Below, piece after piece: positions 21,868 to 30,619 of a stretch of DNA of 64,000 bases (the stretch's first letter is position 1; the number at the start of each line of letters is the position of its first letter). Source of the stretch: Pseudisothecium myosuroides (taxonomy: Eukaryota > Streptophyta > Bryopsida > Hypnales > Lembophyllaceae); assembly GCA_951799445.1 (NCBI GenBank), contig OX637295.1, positions 20,336,001 through 20,400,000 of the forward strand, read 5' to 3'. The position numbers were made by a program, and so were the translations under genes. Below the pieces are notes generated by a model that worked only from the letters and a program-made list of their open reading frames with translations, ran no database searches and was not told where the DNA came from.

Positions 21868-24800
21868 ATGGCAGCAGCTCCATCCCAGCGTACAGCAGAC
21901 CTCCCAGTTTGGAAGGACCCGTAAGTTACTTTGAACTATATTCTCATTACTTTCCGTTTCTTGCTTGCAATGTCTACGTTATAAACAATACCAATAATTA
22001 GGGTATGGCTGTTTGCAATTGCATTGGTACGCACTCAGCTGAAAACGAGGGTAGTAGAGCCTCTGTCATAGTCGCTGTTATAAACATGGCCGAGAAATAC
22101 GGTAGTACATATGCCGAGAAGAACACACGGTAATGAGTACGTGACTCTGTTACCGCGGATAGTGACCCTAAAACCGTGCATCGTGGGATCCCACGACAGG
22201 GCAATCCCTGTGTAGATTCGAGCATCGTAGGATCCCTGACTTGAAACCATAGCCGCCCACCACTGCGCGGCCACACGAGTTTTAGGGTTTGTGGCCCATC
22301 GTGGGATCCCCCGATGATAAGATGTGAAGACGCAATCTAAACCCAGACCACAGGTTAGGCACAGACCAGGCAATGGATTAGTAACCCATCGTGGGATCCC
22401 CCGATGGAGGATAGTAAGGACCGCGTCTGACCCAGACTTAACAATTAGAAGGCCACCTACATAGAGCATTCAAGTACTAAACCGTCGTGGGAAATCACGA
22501 CGAGAGAGTCTAGCGTGGGTAGAGAAATTGAGATGAAGGCGCGTTAATAAATAGCGCTGATTATGTGAACAATCAATCGTGGGATCCCACGACAGACAGT
22601 AGTTTCACAGATCATCACCGATCACCTTCTAAGATATTCCAATATCCATTCTATGTTATTTGGTGCCGTCGTCATATGCCGGGACGCCTTCAGTTAGTGA
22701 GTTGAGATGCAGTAACCACCTGCCCACTACTGTCCGTGAATGTAACCGATCGTGATATCCCACGACAACGGTAATTTGTGAAACCAGATCATCAAAATGA
22801 TCACGAAACCATTCCTTTGCTTTCATAACATCCGTCGTGGGATCCCACGACTAAGGATAAAAATTAAAGTTAGAACGAGAATAATATCGCACCACCATCT
22901 GCTCTATCGGACAATGTAGAAACTAACATCTCTTTCTACCATGCTGCAGTGAAATGCAAGTCGACGAAGGTCCAGAAGAACTGACACCAAGGAAGCTTGG
23001 TACCTTCATCGACTGCTACATTACGTCTTTGGAGTACACAGGTCCACATCCACCACAAGCCTTTTTCCGATGCGACGAGCAGATTACGCATTGGGGAATC
23101 GCCTGGAAAGCAGAGAGTGACGGCTCCGCCACTATTCTTCCCACGCTGGTGAATGGGACAATGGGGCACCCAACTGCCAGACTGAAGGTACTAGAAATGA
23201 AGGGGCTTGACGACGACACAGCGCTCCTAGTTGTAGAGGAGAAGGTTCCCCTTTCCGGGGAGATCATAACGTTTGGGCTGATCCTTGACTACGCGAAGTT
23301 CAGCCTCACTCTTTGCGAGTCTGTGACTGCGAGATCACATCTGATGTGCAAGGACACGTCTAAGCCTCGGTGGAAGCCTAAGGAGCTGAAGAACCAGTGG
23401 GACATAATCCTGGAAGACTTAAGAGATACAAACGCTCCCCCGCAAGCCGTGACAGCGGTTGCTCCCACGCCGTCCCCCAAAAAGAAGACCAGGAAGAGGA
23501 AGTCTGCAGTTGGAGCTCCCGGGGATGAAGTTGAAGCCGCAGCTGGGACATCCGGAAAGAAGAAAAAACCGGATACCCCGCTTCCGCTTCACAGGGCTGT
23601 GGCTCTAGGGGAGGCAGACGTGAAGAAGATGACACTGGAAGAGATGAATAAGATGAGGACCCTGTACGAGAACTCTTTTGGTGGCCTGTACAAATGGGGC
23701 AGGAAACCAGTCTGTGACAGCAAAGGAGAGCTCATCCGCGTGCACTACGACTATCTCCACCAGGCACCTGTAGCACTGCTCGTGTACAGGGGAATTCAGG
23801 CAGAGCGGCTTGATTCGCTGACGAGGAAGGCACGAATCACACCTGATTATGACTCGGAGAACAGAGTCATAACAGTGCTTCCCCTTAAAGCGGGACCTTA
23901 CGGCCCGGCGAAGGTAGTGTCGTACTATGAGAAGCAAGCGCCGAAAAAGGAGATCTTTGAAAACCCCAAGACGCACTACTACATTATAGGGGGCCAACAC
24001 ACTGTCCAGGCATTCAAGGACCTGATTAGGCTTGGTGTGATTCCCGAGAAGGACAAGAAGCTCGCCTCCACCTTCAATATTTTACCTGTGTGGACGGACA
24101 AAGATCACCACGGAGACCTAGTGCACTTCTCACGGGCGCTGAACCAAGATGTCGTCGGCGAACAGAAGGAGCAGAACTTCACAAAGCAGCTGCTGAACGC
24201 AAGAATCAAGTGGCGGAGTATAGGAAGTCCACAGCCAGCAATATTGGGCAGATCGCACTCAGTAGAGTACAATGTAAGAATGCTGCTAGAGTTGACATAT
24301 TTTTTTTGGGGGGTCATCAGAGTGCGCTCTACCTGACCATCGTGGGATCTCCCGATGGTCCTGCACTACATCTCAGACCTTCATTACGCTAGAACCTCGT
24401 CATCGTGGTATCCCACGACTAAGTCCTGGATTTGCGATAAGGGGTAGTTCTACGTTAGAGTGCAGCCATCGTGATATCCCACGACTTTAACATGTGAAAT
24501 ACCAGATAGCGCTAGTTTAGTTTTTTGTGCTGGCGGTTCAGTGCGTGGTGTTTTCAAATTGTGCATGTAGAAGATAGTGGCTCATCGTGATATCTCACGA
24601 CTGCCTGTTGCCTAAACGACTTCCTCGTGGTAACTGACTGATCGTGGGATCGCACGACTGTTTATTGGACTTCTTGTGTTCACGTGGTCTGTCTACGGAT
24701 TGCGTACTGACTGTTACTCCTTTGTTGGGCAGGCGTTTCAGCCGTCGGTGGCAACAATATTTGCGGGAGCAAAGGCGAAAGACATCGCCGAACTGAGAAT

Positions 24801-27800
24801 CCCTCTACTCTTCCTGGAGAACGACGCTGATGTTGAGAGATGGATCAAGATAGAGGAGAGATTCATGGCAGGTCTCCTTCCCGACGCGGCGGGGCTGGTC
24901 GATGTATCGGGGAGTACGGATCGCAAACCGTTGGCGGCAAACGACTTCAAGCCCCTTTACGGACTTAGACCGGAGGACATCAATTTCCTTGCCGATCAAG
25001 TCGAAGCCCAGGTTATTAGCATGAAGACCTCCGTCGCAAAGTCGAAATCACAGAGAGGTGGAAAACGCATCATCTCTCTTGCAGACGCCGACGCCAAAAT
25101 TCGGTTGGTCAGGGCGATGAAGAACGAACTCTTGTCACACTACAAGGGTCATCTGCTGCCGGCGAGGAGGGTGGAGTACGAGCCTTACCCGGACTCTTTG
25201 TGGGTCGAGTTTGCGACGGAAAGGAACATTCAGCACGAGGATGTGGAGATGTGGGTCAACAAGGCAATGGAAACCCCTGCTGGAAAGAAGTGGTTGCAGG
25301 ATCGGACGAAAAATCTCAACAGGACGTTCGACCCAGCTGACCTTCCGCAGTCGGTGATCCAAATGTGGGAGTCGTACTTCAAGCTGACGGCGGAGGAAGA
25401 ATCGGTGCAGGCAAATGCACGTGGTTTTTCAGAGCACTATCTCTGTAAAACCATGGAGGAAAGCAGCTGGGACATCAGCGCCACCTTGGCGGCAGGGGAC
25501 GTCATAGCGTGGAGGGGAAAGAAGAAGCAGCACCTCTACATCTGGTTCATGTTTGAGTCAACGTCCTGCGGGTGTCGCGCCAAAATTCTTGAAGAGCGGA
25601 AGTTGAAGAGACTCTTTGACGCTCTGGAGTACTATGATCCGCAGGACCAGACAATCGTAGCCCGCTCTGCCGCCGTTCTCCTCACAGATGCCGAAGGGTT
25701 CCACATGATTGTGGCTCACATAGAGAAACGAAGGATGGAAGTGAAAGCTAGGTTGTGAGACTGGCACGTTGTGAACTACATGGCAGGGCCCGAAGACTTC
25801 TTCCCTCAAGCTCCGGCCGGAGACGGGTACAATGTCTTTGTTGTCTTCATTTTTGGGCACAGCAAAGAGCACGAGCGGCGGACTTGCTTCAAAAGCTTCT
25901 TCCCGGGATTGGACCGCCTGACTCAGGTGTACAAGGCGGAAGATATGCCGGACGACTACCCTTACTGGCGTCGGCAGCAGATGCCGTATCTGAAGATCAG
26001 CAGTGCGTTGATTCTATTCGAAGGACTAGCTTGCAGCGACTATGTCTTTGTGAATGTCAACGGGGGTCCGGAGTTCACATATCTGGGCTTGGTATGCACT
26101 ACAACGATTGTCTTTTCTTTTGTTCTTTTGATAATCTCATTTCGATTTCGGGGATTTGAATGTCACTAATTTCCGGTTGTTGTATTTCAGTATTCGGAAG
26201 GTGGTAAAGTGCTGGAAGTTGTCGATTCAGCGGAAGCGAAGACGTTAAGTCAGGTCTTCGCCAAGCAGATTTGGGACGACAAACATGCGCAGGCGGCACC
26301 CCTTCCTCTTCCGGAGGCCGGACACAAGGACGAGGAAGTTGAGAGTGATGATGACAATGCTGTACTCGAAGACATCACCCAACACAGACCGGGTTCAGGA
26401 ACAAGGTCGGTTGAGCACCCTAAGGTTAGTGTGCATTATTTGCTGAACCATCGTGATATCTCCGGACGTTGGGCAGCGTATATCTCTCGCATGCTAATCT
26501 GGGAGGGCAAACTGAGCTCAATTGTGGTGGGATATTACCTTTCTCGCAGGCGAAATCTCCGACTCCCTCCCCCCGGCGAGAGCAGCTGATGGATGCGCCA
26601 AGTGGAGCAGAGGATGCAGACGATGTTCCCGAAGTTCATTCGGCGCAGGCGGAGCTGGCAGATCTGGCAGAGGAGCATGAGAGTACTCCAGAGCCGTCAC
26701 CAGCTGAACGAATTGTAATTCCAATATCCAGCGGGTCGTCAGGCGAAGTGAATTCAGGTATCCAATTAACGGACCCAAGGATATCCAAGAGGAAGCCGCT
26801 TAAGACGCCGGTCAAGGAACCCGACACCGCAATGGATACTGGGAGCACAAAGGCGGCCAAGCGAGCGCGGAAGACAGCACTCGAGAATCGGAAGGGGGGG
26901 TCCTCCAAGTGGACTCCAAGTAAGTCGTTGGTGCAGCGCAAACAGTCGCTAGCGAAGCCGACTGGGAGTCCCAATCCCGAAGCATCAGTCGTGGCAGAAG
27001 CACTTCTGACTTGTGCCTTGGGACCGTTACCATCGAGGCCTGTGAAGTCGACTCAGCCGCAACAGGAGGATGCGCAGGCATCTCGTGCTTCAGGAGCTGA
27101 CAGACAGCTTCCGGACCTCGACTTATTAACCCTGGAAGACACTCACCGACCAGCATCGGGGGATCCCACGATGACGAACGAGTCACTGGTCAAGAGCGGG
27201 GAGGATGCTGCCGACCTCAGCGAGGGGAGGAATGAGTCGAAGGGGGATGATGACCACCTCGGATCGGGGGATCCCACGACGGGCCATGCATTACCTGTGG
27301 AGACTGTGTTAGCTGTCTCTCGACGTGGTGCAGGGAGGGATGACCAAGGCCGAACACCGGGACCTGAAGGATCGGGGGATCCCACGATCGTTGAAGAGTC
27401 AATGGTCTCAATTCATCATGGCGATCCGGCAGAGAGCAAGGGGGGTGAACATCAGGAAGGAGTGGTTGCATTGTCTTCGTCGGGGGATCCCACGACTGTG
27501 CGAGAGCGATTGCTCCCGCCGATGGGCATCACGGTTGCTGTACTGAACGACACCCTTGTTGACTTGGTCCCCCTGAGTCCCAAACCTGTTCCTGGAAGGA
27601 AGAGTAAACCTGTCATAGGGCGGGCGAGGATTGTCGACATTGCTTCACTGGCCTCCAGTGTTCCACTGGAGGTTGCAGGAGAGGTGGTTCCTGATGACGG
27701 TGAGTGCCATTCTGACGAAGTGCTAGAGGCCATACCTTACGAGGCCGAAGAAATAATGAAGTTCTGTCTTGTTGATCGTATGAGAGCATTTGGTCATTTA

Positions 27801-28972
27801 CCGAGTCTAAACCACTATGGGAAGAAGCGTCTCGATAACAACAAGGATATTCATTTGGAATCCGTAAGGCGAGCGAACCGTTTCCTTTACAAGCCCGTCT
27901 TTAAATGGATATTTCAGGATGGTCCGCGTGCAGTGTATGATGGAGGGGATCCACCTGATGCAGACGAAGAGTGGGAGGCATTGGAAGGCGGCGTTAGAGG
28001 GAGGAGGGTGGTGGTGGCTTCGAGCGACGACGACCTTGAGCCGGGATCTTTCAGTGGTGACCAGGGGGAAAGAGGACCAGTGAGCGCCGACGAGAGAGGA
28101 AAGGGGCAAATGCTCATCGAGAGGAGAGGGGAAGGATCAGTGAGCGGTGGCGAGAGGGAAAGAGGACGATTGGGCGACGAAAGGAGGGCGGAAGGGTCGC
28201 CAGCTTGTAGCGTCCGAGCTCCCGCAGGTAACATGCCTACATTATTGTCAATGTACATACGAGATAACGAATCTTGAATTGGCCGGTCACTGACTCTGTG
28301 CTTCTCTTGTATTCTGCAGTTTTTCGAGTGCCTGCTGAACCGGTGGCGAAGTCGTCGAATCAGGTAGAAAAGCGGCGGTATTATGTGGTCTTCGACCTTA
28401 ATGGAGTTCTTGTTCACAGGTCATTCAATGATTTGAACAGACGCATCGTAACACTTCGACCGAATGTTGGTCATTTACTTGACTTTGTGCACAGACATGC
28501 AAACATTGCATTCTGGAGCAGTATGACACCGGCAAATGTGACGAAGGTATTGAATCAAATGCTGCCGGGGACGTCTGTTAAGGCGAAGGACGTGCCTGTT
28601 CTCACGCAGGAAGATTGCACAAAGTCGTCCTACAGAGACCCCAATCACCCGGACAGGCCCTTCTTCCTCAAGGATCTAAATCATTTCGCCACTAAGCTGG
28701 GTTTGAGGTCAACCGAGAATGTTCTCCTCGTTGATGACGATCCACTTAAGAACCTCCTGAATGATTGTCATAGCGCCATTTTCCCCCACAAATTTGATGG
28801 GGACTGGAGGGACCAGTACCTTGTGGGGGTGCTCAGTCCTTGGCTCGGAGGTCTGTTTAAGTCACAGGAAGCTGTGCCGGCGTATGTCAAGAAGCATCCG
28901 CTCCACAATGGTCTGCCACCGGCGGTCCCGTTGACCAGACCGGGCTCTGACATTTTGAGGGCAGTAGTTTAG
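21868..28972 (+). CDS. Six-exon gene: ParB/Srx-like domain, disordered region, FCP1-like HAD domain
   Basis: Exons 21868-21920, 22950-24273, 24733-26091, 26191-26424, 26550-28227 and 28320-28972 have GT..AG introns and phases that all agree. Total is 1767 codons including the final TAG. The start ATGG at 21868 is the first ATG in frame. Exon 2 carries basic nuclear-localisation-like runs (KKKTRKRK, GKKKKPD), then 'YYIIGGQHTVQAFKDLI' and 'ALNQDVV'. These match the GGxH(R/T) core and following helix of the ParB/sulfiredoxin fold. Exon 3 is unrecognised and has an in-frame TGA at 25756-25758. Exon 5 is acidic, Ser/Pro/Gly-rich and disordered, with four SGDPT repeats 36 residues apart. Exon 6 is an FCP1/NIF-type phosphatase domain. 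Introns 1, 2 and 4 carry 8, 5 and 1 palindrome copies. The fusion rests on splice phase alone, so two genes remain possible. Confidence 0.6.
22180..22851. repeat. Palindrome family, cluster 5 (8 copies, intron 1)
   Basis: Copies at 22180-22197, 22223-22240, 22298-22315, 22388-22405, 22484-22501, 22576-22593, 22749-22766 and 22834-22851. Intervals are 43, 75, 90, 96, 92, 173 and 85 bp. All lie in the first intron of the ParB/FCP1-like gene. Sequence between copies is unique, so only the palindromes are shared. Confidence 0.9.
24339..24658. repeat. Palindrome family, cluster 6 (5 copies, intron 2)
   Basis: Copies at 24339-24356, 24402-24419, 24468-24485, 24584-24601 and 24641-24658 fill the 459-bp second intron. 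Centres differ (GGATCT, GTATCC, ATATCC, ATATCT, GGATCG), but the TCGTG...CACGA arms stay, apart from CCCGA in the first copy. Confidence 0.9.
26450..26467. repeat. Palindrome copy in intron 4
   Basis: The sequence atcgtgatatctccggac is a single diverged copy in the 125-bp fourth intron. Its left arm is intact and its right arm is degraded. Confidence 0.65.
27155..27496. repeat. Palindrome family, cluster 7: four coding copies exactly 108 bp apart
   Basis: Copies at 27155-27172, 27263-27280, 27371-27388 and 27479-27496 all read tcgggggatcccacga in the core. Each is in the same frame and encodes SGDPT. The 36-residue intervals between them are otherwise unrelated in sequence. Spacing is exactly 108 bp three times. 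Confidence 0.95.
28320..28972 (+). CDS. FCP1/NIF-type HAD phosphatase exon (3' end of the gene above)
   Basis: After the acceptor 'attctgcag' the exon encodes 'YYVVFDLNGVLVHRSF', HAD motif I. The first Asp (the nucleophile) is present and the second Asp is replaced by Asn, as I recall for some plant FCP1-like proteins. 'LRPNVGHLLDFVHRHANIAF' plus 'WSSMTPANV' gives motif II, and 'VLLVDDDPLKN' the later acidic motif. Length (about 217 residues) suits a single FCPH domain. The family removes phosphate from phosphoserine/phosphothreonine in nuclear proteins. The Asn change may lower or alter activity. If the upstream fusion is wrong, this would be the main exon of a separate gene. The stop is TAG at 28970-28972. 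Confidence 0.8.
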
Positions 28973-30136
28973 TTTTGGTTTCTCTTCCTCGACGGACTTC
29001 ATCGTGATATCTCACGATCTCCTTTTGGCGTGCATATTATTGCTTGTAGCTTAAAACTCTTGAACATACTGTAAATATTGTAAATGCATTTTCGAAATAC
29101 TGGACATTCTTTGTTTGTAGGAGGCATTGATTCTGCCTCGTAGTAAATGTGAAAATAAATTTTTTTCCTAAATGCCTTTGATTAAGATAATTATGAGTTT
29201 GAAGGGATCACCTCGACCTTGACTATTAATCCGCGTGCATGCACATCTAGAGATCTAATGGTATACCGTGGAAGTGGATTCTATCGGTAGATCGGACTGT
29301 TCTGGGCATTTATCCTTGTCTTTTAAATCTAATGTGAATGCATTTCCGGAGCATGACCCTCACTTAGAATTGTTTTCTTACTCTTGGTTTGCAGCTTTAA
29401 TCTAAATTTGGTTCTAAAATTGTTTATCATATTACTCGGAAGAGTGGAATTTTTTGAACACTTCACTAGATTTTAACACTGGGCGTCATCAGCTTGCGCG
29501 GCAAGCTTCATCAGGAGATCGCACGATACGACGTGACGTGTGAACTTTGAAATGTTGTTTCCGTCCTTGTATTGTCTTGTGTTTTTGTACTTGTGGATGA
29601 CAGTGAAGTTGTAGTTGTGCTTCTACTGTTTGTTTGGGAGTTCTCCTGCAGTTCCGGTTTGCTGAAGTACGGATTTGAAATTGATAATTTTGTCCTCTGT
29701 CTTCGGCTTGATCGGAAGATCTCACGATCATTTTCCCTTGCATCGAATTATTAGTCTTAGGCGGATTATGTAATGTCCATTTTTGTTGCTTCAATCGAAT
29801 GCAATTGAATTTCTGCTGCGTAACTTCCTTTGCTTGAGTATTTTCGGTCTTCTAGTATGTCACCCTAAACCTTTTTTTGTATTTGACGCGAATTCTAAAT
29901 CTGCATCCCTTGTTAGTGCTGTATTCTGGGCTGCAGTGACACCGTAGAAGTATTGCTAATTTCCTTGCACTATGCAGCAAATAAGACATTCAGTCGCTGT
30001 TCTTCAAATAACTACCCATGCGTATTTTCAATTAGCGGTTCTGTTGTATTGCATACTGGTCGGGGGATCTCACGATCAATTGACGTCGTTTCTGTATGTA
30101 CATGTCTGCGTACTGAGGCTTACTTGGTCTTTGCAG
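28973..30136. other. Interval between the two FCP1-like frames
   Basis: No coding sequence was recognised apart from the 60-codon frame 29572-29754, which lacks a family match. Four palindrome copies lie here. The interval may hold the promoter and small upstream exons of the second FCP1-like frame, since palindromes elsewhere sit mostly in introns. Confidence 0.4.
29001..30076. repeat. Palindrome family, cluster 8 (4 copies)
   Basis: Copies at 29001-29018 (atcgtgatatctcacgat), 29510-29527, 29711-29728 and 30059-30076. They lie between the two FCP1-like frames, spaced 350-510 bp, wider than in the other clusters. Confidence 0.85.
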
Positions 30137-30619
30137 AAGGCGATGCTCTTAGTACTAACAGGGGATCTCTGCGTGAAGGGCGGTGTGGCGGATCTCCCAC
30201 AGAATATCGAAATTCGGCCCAGCTTCCGTGGTCTTCTCCGACATTTCGTTCATGAAACTCACTGTGGTTTGTGGTCCGCAATGCAACCTTCAACACTGGC
30301 CGCTCTTCTTCGACGTATTCTACCGCCGGAAATTCTGTCAAGGTTTCTATTTTTTGCCGGGTCTGACAATCCACGGAAGAACCAGGTGTATCCCCATCGT
30401 CGTGCAATACTGAAGACTGTCTTGAACATTCCTCGGACGCGCAGGGTACTCTTGAATAACAGTGTTGTAATGCTTGTCCTAGATCCTCTTGATTGGGAAC
30501 GTCCGCACTTGCTTCGACCGGCGTTGCATGTGAGGGATGATGTAGGTCCTGTAGAGTTAGATCGTCCGCACATTATAGCACCGCCTTTTGATTGGTCTTG
30601 GGCCCCAAAAAACATGTAG
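30137..30619 (+). CDS. Degenerate second FCP1-like domain, predicted pseudophosphatase
   Basis: A reading frame follows the acceptor 'tctttgcag'; an ATG is at 30143. It aligns with the upstream FCP1-like domain: 'IRPSFRGLLRHFVHETHCGLW' matches 'LRPNVGHLLDFVHRH.NIAFW', and 'NPRKNQVYPHR' matches the region before the last motif. Where the active copy has FDLNG this one has LVLTG, and where that has VDDDPLKN this one has LNNSVVML. Both catalytic acidic motifs are gone. It is most likely a duplicated domain with no phosphatase activity, or a decaying copy. The frame itself is intact for 160 codons, ending TAG at 30617-30619. Confidence 0.55.
   Translation, partial: KAMLLVLTGDLCVKGGVADLPQNIEIRPSFRGLLRHFVHETHCGLWSAMQPSTLAALLRRILPPEILSRFLFFAGSDNPRKNQVYPHRRAILKTVLNIPRTRRVLLNNSVVMLVLDPLDWERPHLLRPALHVRDDVGPVELDRPHIIAPPFDWSWAPKNM

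Noticed and set aside
25752..25790. A tiny intron that would remove the in-frame TGA in exon 3
   Set aside because: The only GT..AG pair nearby gives an intron of about 35-40 bases, shorter than expected for plant splicing.
24733..26091. DNA methyltransferase domain in exon 3 (ParB-like plus methylase is a known phage combination)
   Set aside because: I could not find a convincing DPPY/DPPW or glycine-rich cofactor motif in order; 'DWHVV' and 'GGPEFTYLGL' are too weak.
14599..27496. Regularly spaced palindromes with unique spacers as a CRISPR array
   Set aside because: Repeats are only 16-18 bp and variable, spacers are about 40-510 bp long, intervals are mostly irregular, no cas genes occur, and the context is eukaryotic with introns.
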